A stretch of DNA of 64,000 nucleotides, from positions 73,079,348 through 73,143,347 of the forward strand of contig OX344764.1 in assembly GCA_947034895.1 (NCBI GenBank). Reading direction: 5' to 3'. Source of the DNA: Rhytidiadelphus loreus (lineage: Eukaryota > Streptophyta > Bryopsida > Hypnales > Hylocomiaceae). The notes beneath the pieces are model-generated. The model was not told the origin of the DNA. It did no database searches and saw only the letters and a list, made by a program, of their open reading frames with translations. The translations under genes and the position numbers were made by a program. This document shows, piece by piece, positions 23,849-33,899 of the stretch; within the stretch, counting starts at the first letter, position 1, and the number at the start of each line of letters is the position of its first letter.

Positions 23849-26272
23849 CTATGTCAACATTTTGAAAATTCATGGATTGGTCATGCCAAGAAACTTGAAA
23901 TTTTTGTTTAGTTGCCAACCAAGCCTAACAAGAATTGAAACAATTTAAAGAGGACCTTGATCAAAAATTTATCCTTGATGGAACACTTTTTTTGTAATTG
24001 TATTACTTAGTAGCCTTCCTCCCATTGTAACATTGCAAGTACTTGACATCAGAAATTTTGCGTCTTAAACCAACATGAAGCCACCTTCACAAATAGTCTC
24101 TCTGGGTAGAGGCATGAATGCACGATGAGTTGAGGGTGGAGAAAGTTCTATCAATAGTGAATTTCAAATTTAGAATTTGGAATTTTGAACTCCTCCATAG
24201 GCTTCATGATTAACTACATCATATTTCAAATTAGTTACAAATATTTCATGAAAGCTCACAATCTTGCAAGTGTACAAATTCCCACTCCATCCTTTCTCTA
24301 CAACCCTACATTTGCCTCCTTCCAATTATGAAGCTCCAACTCCCCAAACCCTAATTACAATCGTGCTTCTTTATGAATCATGACTTGCCTTGAATACATT
24401 TCTTGCATTAGACACTCAAAGATCTTCATAATTATTCTCTTATGTAGCTTTGTTACTTTCAAATATTTGCATTCCAAGTTTCTATTACTAGAAAACAAGA
24501 AATATTAGCAAAGATTCAAAAAAACGATTCATGCATTAGAAAAAGATAAATTGGAAAAGCTTAGCTAGCTTTGGTTGAGGATTTGCAAGGTAGTTGGGAA
24601 GCAAGTAAGAGGTCGAAGGGGGCAGGAAGTCCAGAGGTTGGGATGGACAACAACTCAACCTCTGGCCTCATCCCTCCCATCCATCAAAAAGTGACACTTT
24701 AAGAATTGTTAGGATTTTTTGATGTGTTTCAGAGGCACAAAAATATTTTCCCTTATTTTTCACTTGAAGAAGAATTGATGCGGAATCTAACACAAGTGAT
24801 TTCATATTTTTTGGAGAATTTATGAGTTACTTATGAATTTCCAAAGAAATCTGCCAAAGGCACCTATTTGTGATCCTAGGCCTTGCAAAACCCACACATG
24901 TGCGGTCTGAAAAAAGATATGGCATGACCAAAAACAAGCAGTGAAGCATTGAAAAAGTAATACTTAAGGTTCCTAAATGTGACCTTTACTAAACTGAAGC
25001 CCTAAACGGCCCAAGGAACCAATATTGTCTTCACATACTTTCAAGTCCAATTCAAAGTGCTGTAACTTTTGCATCAAATTTCCAAATTCAATAAAACTTG
25101 TTGGAAAATTTTCACTCTCTCTTCTAGTTTGTGTGATAAAATTTTCAAATCAATCCAAGTTATATTGATTTTTTGGAAGCTAATCGAAGTTCACAAGTTC
25201 AATTTGAGTTCACTAAACTGCAGCTTTGGGGGATTCTATCTCCTTCATTCTAAGTTTGTTTTTAGTAAAATTTGTTGGGTTATGTTTCCCTTGAAGCCTA
25301 GTTATTGTGGTAAAATTTTCATGTCAATTCAAGTTGTTTTGAATGTTTGGGACCAATTTGAAGTTCTAAATCCCAACATTCTTCAATCACTGTGAACTTT
25401 GGCGACTTATAACTTCTTCATACAAGGTCCGTTTTCAATATTTTTCTTGGAAAAGTTGCGCCTACTAGTCTAGTTTGTGTGTCTAAAATTTCATATCAAT
25501 CCAAGAATTAATGAATGATTGAGAATCATTTTAGTAAAAGGATGTTCAGTCATAAATGTGTTTCTTGCAAAAATGAAGTGGACACCTATTTTGTATCCAC
25601 TCTTAGTTCGAAATCAACCCACCCTCACTCTTATTACACCATATGTGAAGTATAAACGAACATTCAACAAACCTTATTAAGCTCTCACATTATCAAAAGT
25701 CCATTTCAGAACTGCTTAGTGTCCATTTCAGAGCCTCTTGTAGGGATGGTTCAAAGAAGCAGGTCGCAATTTGAGCCACCTACCTTACATGTTTTTTGGC
25801 CTGCAAGGAGGGTCGTTTCAAGTTGGTTACCGCATGTGATGTTTGAAAAAAATATATTAAATTATTTTTAAAATTAAAAATTAAATTTTTTATTTTTTAA
25901 TAAATAATTTAAAAAAAATATTAAAATTTTATTTTTAAATAAATAAAATAAATAAAAATATTAAAATATTATCAAAATATATATTTTTAATTTAATTTTA
26001 ATTTTTAATTAATTAAAAAATATTTTTTTTAGTACTTGCTAATTTGGCAATCTCTCGACCACGTTAGCAGGTTGCGTGGCAGAGATTGGAATGTAGGGGA
26101 ACATAGGGAGAACTCTTAGCCTTTAACAATTATTGAATCTCATCTAATGTGAATTTGTTATGAATTCTTGAAGTGTGCTACCCAATTGGTTCAAAAGAGT
26201 CTCTAGACTATCCCAAATCAAGTAAAAAAGTGTTTTCATAATGGTCATCTTACCACCTAAAGCAGTCACATA
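23849..26272. other. Gene-free AT-rich stretch
   Basis: No supportable exon is visible. It contains the dispersed repeat at 24755-24890 (partner at 4290-4470). It also has an extremely AT-rich block at 25840-26040, flanked by GC-richer sequence with a CACGTTAGCAGG motif, which resembles a decayed member of the CATTAG-ended family. The frame at 25069-25395 is not recognisable and is rejected. Confidence 0.4.
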
Positions 26273-26572
26273 CATTAGAGGAGATTTCAGGCTGCGGGAG
26301 GGCTACGAGTTCCTAGCCTATTCCCAATGCGGGAACTGCGCTACAACAGCCCTCTTGCAGTACAGTGACGTGGTGTGGAGACTGCTACATCACTTTTTGA
26401 AAAAATAAATTCAATTCAATTTTCAATTTTTTTTTGCATTTTTAGAACCAATTTTTTTGTTTTATTTTTTAAAAAGGTGACGTGGTAGCGCTCGCATTCG
26501 CAGGGACTGCTGAGAATTAGGCACCGGGAGGTGCTTGAAACGGTCCTCTAGGATCCAGAATCCCCTCTAATG
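26273..26572. mobile_element. CATTAG-ended MITE, copy A
   Basis: This 300 bp element has ends CATTAGAGGAGATTTC and, read inward from the right, CATTAGAGGGGATTCTGG. GC-rich subterminal blocks (gggagggctacgag; cgggaggtgcttg) and a GACGTGG motif on both sides surround an AT-rich core. It is non-coding and best defines the family shared with 23486-23848 and 27709-28014. Confidence 0.65.
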
Positions 26573-27655
26573 ATTTTCTAACATGACTACAAGATTTTCT
26601 AACATGGTCGTGACATGAAGGAATAAAAAATAACTTTTTACAACAAGTTTGCACTAGAAAAGTCTAAATGTCCTATGACAGTCACTAATAACTCTCCCAA
26701 AGCATTGATTACAGCTACAAATCAACCCAATGTAGTCTTATTCCCATTTATTAGAAAAAGTTTATTATGGGTAGATATAAGACTGTAATGGGTAGTTCCC
26801 TAGGAGCTTGTCATAGGAGTTTTTACCTTAGTCAATTATGTTTTCATACTAAGGTAGTATGCTCTAAAAGCGTCCATCTTCTTCAAACGACCCCTATTTT
26901 TAGGTGGAGAATGAAGATGGGGTGATCGTTAAATCTTGGAAAAATACAAAACCACTTGTGTTAGGTTCCACATCTATTTTTCTTTCTCTGAAAAATGATC
27001 TAAAAATAATTCTATCCACGGAAGACTATGAAAAAGGCGTATCAGCCCTTAAATGGTCACTTTTAGAACATACTACCTTAGTAAAAAAATTATCCTTTTG
27101 ACATGAAATTCAAAGACACCGTGTTGCCATTGCTTAATAATGCTATTATAACTAGGCTATATTATAGTGAAATTGACTACAATTTAACCATAGAAAGATG
27201 AGTTGGTCACTATGGAATCAAATCATCCTTTTGGGTATGGTGTGAATCATTTGTTTAAAAAATAAAATAAAAACTCATTGGATGTCAAACTACTATGCAA
27301 GGCCTCTGCTTTTCACACAAAATTTCAAGGATGAGCATCTACACTTTTGTCTTACATAGAAGGATTCTCTATCATCCATTAGACACTTAGTGTCTACAAC
27401 ATCCTTCCATAGTGCTTATGGAATGCAACTCTTATAAGAAACCAACCTTTGTAGTGAGAAGTTCAAGTTCTTCGGAAAATGGATTAGCAAGAAGGTTAAT
27501 TAATATCATCTAATATCTGAATGTTTAGTGAGAACCCTTGAATCAATTGAAAATAATGGATTTGGACATTGAAGATTCAATGAGACCACTTGCAATAATC
27601 TCAAACTTATGAAAGAATTTTGAGAACAAGTTTCTTCCATTATAAGCAGATAATA
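26573..27655. other. Intergenic sequence, nothing recognised
   Basis: Phrases such as actaaggtagtatgctctaaa are shared with other intergenic spots, for example 34365-34385, pointing to old repeats. No coding or RNA gene is supported. Confidence 0.4.
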
Positions 27656-28372
27656 TTTAGGGCATCTTCAACGCACTCTAGAATTTGTCCCTCCAAATGA
27701 ACTTCTAACATTACATGTGATTTGGCTCTCGGGGAAGGCTGCGAGTTCCCAACTCGAACCCCCCCGAGAACTGCTGATATCCGCTGTTCCCGGTCTGTGC
27801 TGACCTGGCCGAGAGACGGCCAAGTCAGATTTTTCGAAAAAAATAAAAAAATTTAACTTTGTTTCTCAGTTTAAGGACTTAAAATTTTATTTATTTTTAT
27901 TTTTATTTTTTTCAAAAAAAATAAAATCTCACAGCGGCGTTCTTTTACTGTCGGGGGAACAGCGCCAGGAACGGCCCTGAAACAACCCTTAAAATCCTAA
28001 AATCTCTTCTAATGCTTTTATCACTGGAAAGCACATTCAAAAGTACTTTGTAGAGGTACAAGAAAACTTAAATTAAAACATTGGACATCGAGAATAATCC
28101 ACTTTGAAGTTAGCTAAAAGACAAATTATAGAGGGTTTGACAAATCATGGTTATCAAAGCACTTTACATTCTTACTTTGCCAAAAATTTGGAGTGCATTG
28201 TCCAATGTTTAAATTTGAGTTTTCTTGTACCTATGCAAAGTGCTTTTGAATGCACTTCCAATAATAAAAATTTCAAATTCTCATTACAAACCAATAATTT
28301 CTAATTATAAATCAATAAAAAATTAGATGTTCATTTGGAGGGGAAAATTCTAGAGGGGCTAGGGACACTCTT
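27656..28372. mobile_element. Foldback element interrupted by CATTAG MITE
   Basis: The left end reads gggcatcttcaacgcactct then ccctccaaatgaacttct. The right end carries the inverted counterparts (agatgttcatttggagggg, attctagaggggctaggg). Just inside are ~65 bp inverted arms (aaagcacattcaaaagtact ... and its complement near 28200-28270). A related uninterrupted left half lies at 29960-30120. The CATTAG-ended MITE copy B (27709-28014) sits in it, right after gaacttctaaca. Confidence 0.5.
27709..28014. mobile_element. CATTAG-ended MITE, copy B
   Basis: The right end read inward is CATTAGAAGAGATTTTAGG and the left end begins CATTACATGTGATTTGG. It has GC-rich subterminal blocks (ctctcggggaaggctgcg; cgccaggaacggccc) and an AT-rich middle. 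The related sequence at 29998-30025 runs gaacttct...ttttga without this segment, which supports its being an insertion into the older foldback element. Confidence 0.55.
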
Positions 28373-29160
28373 ACAAGGGATTAAGCACCATTATACAACT
28401 CTAAATCAACCTCCATGTAGATTAACATCGAGTGAATATATTTGTAAATAACGTATTTTTAATACACCCACACTTGTATTTGCAACTTGGTTGTTTGAAT
28501 AGATATGATATGTAGTGTTTGGGAAGGTTTTGGAGTTGAATAGTAATTTGCCTCCTCTTTGTAGAAGGAACCAATTTTTTTTTCAAGGGCAACAATCGCA
28601 TCCTTTCCTTACCTCTTGCTTCATTTCCTCTACTATTAAATTCTCACCATTCATTTTTCTTAGTCAACTTCAAAATTTGCAAAGGTTACAATCTTCTTCT
28701 TTCAAAAACATGCCAGTTTTTAAACTATACTTCAAACTTTATTACATTAGGTAGAGATGGATGACAGAGCAAGAATTGGCCACTACAACTAACTCTAGAG
28801 AGATAACTACCTCTACCATGTCAAAATATTCCAAGCCCTTCAATAGCCGTCTCTAAAGTAATACATGCCTTGTCGAAGAACATACTCACATCTAGCACCC
28901 TGAGTATTAGCCTTGGATTTGAAATGGGCAAACAACTAAAATCTAACAATTCCATGAAAGCAACAATACATATCTACCTTTTCTTTTTACACATTGGTTT
29001 GGTTGCCAGTTCTACCAATTTTATCGTCTAGTTTTGGATCCTCTATTTTTTACACTTCAACTAATTATTTTTCCAACGGCATTAGTTAACAATGGACTAA
29101 CTAATGATTCTCCCCAAAAATTGAATAAATTCACAACATGAGAGATTCTAGGAATCCATA
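28373..29160. other. Intergenic sequence, nothing recognised
   Basis: AT-rich sequence without exon-like structure. The frame at 28515-28754 is Phe/Ser-rich and looks incidental. Confidence 0.4.
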
Positions 29161-29164
29161 CCTT

Positions 29165-29625
29165 CAGTTGTTTGTTTGTTTGTTTGTTTTGTTGTTACAA
29201 TGAGATCTCCAAAACCATCCATCCCCTAGTCTCGTTCTCGATACCATCAAAAGCCCTCCTCAAAGACGGGTGCACGGGTTTCATTTCACAGCAATTTGAC
29301 TTATGATAGAAAAAATATTGAATTTCAAAGTTTTTATGAATTAGAAAATAGAAAATTATTATTATTTAATTATTTTGTAGCATTCTAGTCTATACCTTAA
29401 ATTAGTTAGTTAGTTTTGTTTGTTACATTGAGAACTTTAGAACCTTGAGTCCCCCGTCGCATTCTTGGTACCGCCTAAAAGCCCTCAACGAGAAGGGGTG
29501 TATGGGCAGTTTATTTTGTGATGTTCCAGCCCGCGCCAGAAAAGGTATTGAATTTCAAAAAAATTATGAATGAAAAAATGAAAAAATGACTTTTACTTTT
29601 ATTTTATTACACCGAGGCAATGGTA
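29165..29625. repeat. Diverged direct duplication of ~235 bp
   Basis: Segments of about 29165-29395 and 29396-29625 share, in the same order, tttgttgttaca/tttgtttgttacattgag, ctcgttctcgataccatc / cgcattcttggtaccgcc, aaaagccct and attgaatttcaaa.tt.ttatgaat. The GC-rich block in the middle differs by CG-to-TG type changes, as expected of old methylated repeats. Confidence 0.6.
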
Positions 29626-29805
29626 CAGGGCACTAGTATCTTATACATGGAAAGAGCAATTAATGAGGATACAGTGTAAGCTTACAGTTGTGACAATTTA
29701 GTGGCAAGTCAACTATACATTGTTATAATAAATGAATTATTGATTGTGCAATTTGAAAATCTCTGATGATTTTAATTCTTAGTGACCTGCAACACTGAAT
29801 GATTT

Positions 29806-29869
29806 TTTTTTTTTTTTTTTCTTGAAACACATGGACAATTTCCATTGATAAGAGGAAACAGAAAAAAAA
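29806..29869 (-). mobile_element. Short 5'-truncated retroposon with target duplication
   Basis: A run of ~18 T followed by tcttgaaacacatggacaat and ccattgataagaggaaacag is flanked by the 12 bp direct repeat actgaatgattt (29794-29805 and 29870-29881). A poly-A tail (on the minus strand) plus a 12 bp duplication is the signature of LINE/SINE-type retroposition. Only ~45 bp of element sequence remains, so the family cannot be told. Confidence 0.65.
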
Positions 29870-30392
29870 ACTGAATGATTTGAATGCTTTAACCAAAAGA
29901 CAGAAGCTCCAGGGATGGGATCATGGAAGACTGCAAATTAAAGAGAAAGAACCGGGAGAGCATCTCCACTGGAGATCAAAATTTGGGCCTCCAAATGAAC
30001 TTCTGACTTTTGATTTCCTCCATTTTGAAGCACATTTAAAAGTACTTGGGATAGGTACAAGAAAACTCAAATTTGGACATTGAACAAAAGAAAATAAACC
30101 ATTTCAAAGTTAGTTAAAAGACCCCAAAAAATTATAGTAGTATTGGCAAATTATAGTCGGAGGGAATCATAGATTGAAGTGCATTCCCTTCTTGCAAAGA
30201 CAGAGGAAAAACAATTTGTTGTATTGTACCTCCAATCATCACAATGGCAATTTTTTTGGTGTGCTCTCTTTGACTTGCCTTTGCGTGCTAGATTGATTTT
30301 GTTTTCTTCTTCATTTAATGGTCATACTTTGCTTTTAAAAAGGTTGTAGCTACGAAAGCAATGACCTTGTGTCCTACCTTGTGATGGAGTAG

Positions 30393-30519
30393 CACTATAA
30401 GAATCTCATGTTTTATGTGATGTTTTCATCATTTTTGTGATGGATTTTAGAAGACGCGTACTAAAATCCATCACAAAAAATGATGAAAACGTCACATAAA
30501 ACACAAGGTTCTTATAGTG
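30393..30519. mobile_element. CACTA-type foldback MITE, 127 bp
   Basis: It begins CACTATAAGAA and ends TTCTTATAGTG. The two ~58 bp arms pair almost completely around the centre gaagacgcgtac. The flanking trinucleotides are tag and aag, so a 3 bp duplication is not exact. Terminal CACTA and a palindromic body fit a non-autonomous CACTA-superfamily element. If transcribed it would form a long hairpin RNA. Confidence 0.7.
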
Positions 30520-30529
30520 AAGAGGATAT

Positions 30530-30850
30530 AAATCATGACATGTGAGATAACCACACTTAACTCCTAATTGCCCAAGTCTTTTAAAGAGTGTTTTTTTATA
30601 TGAAAAAAAGAACGTGGACTTATAGTTATCTTCAATCAAGAATTTTTTTTTTTTTCAAAATCTAATTGTATAGATGTTTGAAGAGCTTGTTTATTTGATG
30701 TATATTCCAATTTTGAGTGTGAAATTGCATAGGAGTTATGAGATTATGACAAGAGAAATGTAATTATCCTATTTTTAGTAAGCTCCCCTTCTCTACAATG
30801 TTTGAAAAATTCGCATATAAGAATTTTGGAGGATTGGAGGTGACACAGAC
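30530..30850 (+). repeat. Dispersed repeat with copies at 43600 and 51010
   Basis: It shares phrases with 43600-43709 plus 44641-44660, and with 51005-51270: tgtttttttatatgaaaaaaag..ggacttatagttat, atagatgtttgaagagcttg, tgtgaaattgcataggagtt and tctacaatgtttgaaaaatt. It is non-coding. It serves as the uninterrupted reference for the TTAA insertion at 43714-44636. Confidence 0.65.
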
Positions 30851-32013
30851 AACTAAAAATTATGTTAGCACACTAAAATGCACCTCCAAAAACCTTAAGT
30901 TCAAATGACAAGCTATCAAATTCATTACACAATCCACCTTGCAATTATTGAAATGCAATTTATTTTTATAAGTAGAAATCACTAATAACTCCAAATCAAC
31001 ACTTGCATGTTTAAATTTTCAACTGTGAAAATCATGAAAATGCTTTATTCTTTCCATTGGAACCATATGTACAGTAGGGTTCCAATCAAAGTGGTGTTTT
31101 TGCATTCCTTAGAAAAGAACTTTCATTGTTGCCAACTTTGAGTCTTTGACACACCTCTCGAGGGCTGAAAAATTGTTCTTTGATCATAAGTTTTTTGACA
31201 CATCATCAAATTTATGTTAATAACATGTGTGAAGAATTTAAAGGCCAAAAGATTTACACAAAAAAAGATATTTGAAATCTACCAATAAGTGTAGCTGTGA
31301 GAAAATTTTCATTGTTGTCGATTTTGACACCCTCCCAAGAATTGAAAAAAAAATTCCCATTAAATTTTTGTCACGAGACCATCTCTATGTTGATTACATC
31401 TGAGAAAAATTTCAAGTCCAAAAGATCCACATAAAAAATAATATTCAAAATCTACCAACATGTGTTGTTGTGAGAAACAATTGGGAAAACCATTTCACTA
31501 TTGCCAACTTTTACACCCTCCCTTGGGCTGAAAAATTGTAACTTTACCATGAAATTTTTTCTACAAGATTGTCTCCATGTTGATAACGTGTGTGCCAAAT
31601 TTCAAGGCTAGAAGATGAATACACAAAAAGATATTCAAAATCTATTGTCGTGTGTAACTATGAGAAACAAATTTAAGGACATACTAAAAATGTTGCAATA
31701 TCTTTGACACCTGCTTTTGCACTAAAATTATCCATCTGATGCAATCCTTAAACATAAATTCTTCTAAAAGAAATTAGTAACAATTAAATCTAAAAGTGTG
31801 TAGTTATTGCATCTAGAAGAATCTACTTGCTTATAAATTGTGTATCATACACACATGAAGAAGCTTTATCTTGTGAATATCAATGTTTGCATCTTCGATT
31901 GAGCATTATAGAGAGTGTGATTTGTAATGAACTGAAGGATTGGGTGATGAATGAGTGCATTAGGGTTGGTTACTGCAATTTGAGGATCTAAGTCGCATTG
32001 TAAAAGAGAGTGG

Positions 32014-33049
32014 ATGATGGCAATTTCAAATGAAATTTGTGATTATATTATAGGTTTGAGTGTGGCAAGGACTTTAGGAATTTACATTGAAGCCATTGTC
32101 GTAGTTCTTGTTAGAATAGTTCAAAGGTTAGTGAAGAAACTTAGAGAAGATGGAATTTACAAGAGCAAACCTTGTGGTGGAAGTCGTGCTAAGCTTGGTG
32201 ATAGAGATGTTCATACAATTGTGCAACACTTAAAAACTCATTGTTGCTCGTCACTTTCAAAGATTACCAATATACCTTTGAAAATAAGAACTTTTCAAAA
32301 ACTCATAAAGTTGAATAGTTTCTACTTTCAAAGGTGGACAAATTTCTTTGATAATTTGGGGTGCATTTGTTGGAGGGCAAAAGTCAGAACTTGTCTTTAT
32401 GTGTCAAAATTGATGTTCAGCTACGGATTTTGTGGATACATCTATGATCGCAAATTGCTTCAATGGGCAATTTCGTTAAAATGGCGGTATTCCATTGGCA
32501 TTTGTACATGAAGGAATAAGGACTAAGGTGGATTGAGGCACCTATTCATCTCATATTATAGATTGATTGTGTCCCATGCATGCCCATATCACCACTCGTT
32601 TACGTATGGCATCACTCCCATCATCGTCTTCTACAAGATCTCATGCCCTAGTTGGTTCCTTGAACCACCATTTTAATGAAATACCGCCATTTTAACAAAA
32701 TTGCCCATTTCATTTCATGGGTAAAGTTTCACAAGGATTGCTCATGGAAGATGGTGCACATGTTCATCATAGCAAACTATGTGAAGAATAGAGACAAATT
32801 CGCCTTTTGGAGAAGCACAATTGGCCTATAAACTCTTCTAATCTCAATCCACTCGAGAACCTTTGAAAAATTCTAAAAGATGTTGTGCAACATGGCAAGG
32901 CATGTCCTACAAACTTAGATGAGTTAAAGGTAGTTATTGAAAGAGAGTGGAGGTCAATCGATAGTATAAAGCTCCTTCAACTATGTCATTCTATACCCTC
33001 TAGGTTACAAGCAGTGATTGAAGCTCATGGAGGACATACATGTTGGTAG
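32014..33049 (+). pseudogene. Tc1-type (DD34E) transposase, inactivated
   Basis: The first ~85 codons give a helix-turn-helix region with the Tc1-like phrase LVKKLREDGIYKSKPCGGSR. After frame changes come FVGGQKSELVFMCQN (first catalytic-strand region) and, past an insertion, MEDGAHVHHSKLCEE and NSSNLNPLENL. The Asp of EDGAHVHH and the Glu of PLEN are separated by 34 residues (one of them now a stop), as in Tc1 DD34E enzymes. The end reads SIPSRLQAVIEAHGG and closes with TAG at 33047-33049. In-frame stops (after LCEE and in NPLENL*KILKD), frameshifts and the 242 bp insertion at 32465-32706 make it non-functional. Confidence 0.85.
32465..32706. mobile_element. Small TIR element inside the transposase
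   Basis: The ends GGGCAATTTCGTTAAAATGG and (read inward from the right) GGGCAATTTTGTTAAAATGG form inverted repeats of about 32 bp with two or three mismatches. The transposase reading resumes on the right side, so it interrupts that gene. The flanking sequences (attgcttca and ttcatttca outside a shared AT) do not give a clean duplication. The superfamily is unknown. Confidence 0.7.
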
Positions 33050-33221
33050 ATTTTGAATGTCTTTTTTTGTATTCATCTTCTAGCCTTGATTTTTGGCACA
33101 CATGTTATCATCATAGAGATGATCTTGTAGCAAAAATTTCATGGTAAAATAATTGTTTTTCAACTCTAGGAAGAATATCAAAGTTGGCAATAGTGAAATG
33201 GTTTCCCTGATTGTTTTTCAC

Positions 33222-33496
33222 CAGGGCTTTTTTTTTCCTGGCTTTCTGGTGCCAGATTGCGTCAAAAAAAATAATTTGGCTAAAAAATGGTAGAAAAATG
33301 TCCACAAAAAATTCAAATAAAAAAAAATCTTGGATGAAATCACTAGATTGTGAATGAAAACCAAATTATAGACATGTGAAATGTGCTAATCTGATATTTT
33401 CTATCCAATATGTGGATGAATGTTGAAATTTAGAGCACCACTATAACATTTTATATCGCCACTTTGGCACTTCTTAGAAAATGAAAAAAAAAATTG
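33222..33496 (-). mobile_element. hAT-type MITE, copy 3, inside the Tc1 right repeat
   Basis: It starts CAGGGCTTTTTT, with an opposite body orientation to copies 1 and 2, and ends in a worn A-run. The 8 bp duplication TTTTTCAC is perfect (33214-33221 and 33497-33504) and lies within a slightly longer direct match. The left Tc1 repeat carries the uninterrupted counterpart (reverse complement near 31465-31480), so the insertion is directly visible and is younger than the Tc1 insertion. Confidence 0.88.
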
Positions 33497-33899
33497 TTTT
33501 TCACAACAACACAATCATGTTGGTAGATTTTGAATTTTTTATTTGTGTGGATCTTTTAGACTTGAAATTTTTCACACATGTAATCAACATAGAGATGGCC
33601 TCAAGACAAAAATTTAATGGAAATTCTTTTTTTAATCCTTAGGAGGGTGTCAAAATCGACAACAATGAAAATTTTCTCATAGCTACACATATTGGTAGAT
33701 TTCAGATATATTTTTTGTGTAAATCTTTTGGCCTTCAAATTCTTCACACATGTTATTAACATAAATTTGATGATGTAACAAAAAATTTATGATCAAAGAA
33801 CAATTTTTCAGCACTCAGAAGTGTGTCAAAGTTGGCAGCAGTGAAAGTTCTTTTCCTAGAAATGCAAAAACGCCACTTTGATTGAAACCCTACTATTCA

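Larger units (their letters stand above)
31072..33895 (+). mobile_element. Tc1/mariner element with very long terminal repeats
   Basis: The left end reads TA|CAGTAGGGTTCCAATCAAAG. The right end read inward is tAGTAGGGTTTCAATCAAAG. The inverted repeats extend about 590 bp on each side (31072-31670 and about 33028-33895, the latter lengthened by a hAT-type MITE). Each arm consists of about three diverged ~185 bp direct subrepeats. A broken transposase gene lies between (32014-33049). A TA precedes the left end, and the right-hand TA is decayed. This is an old, immobile copy. Confidence 0.85.

Noticed and set aside
25069..25395. 108-codon plus-strand frame
   Set aside because: Phe/Ile/Ser-rich translation of AT-rich DNA with no motif and no neighbouring exon.
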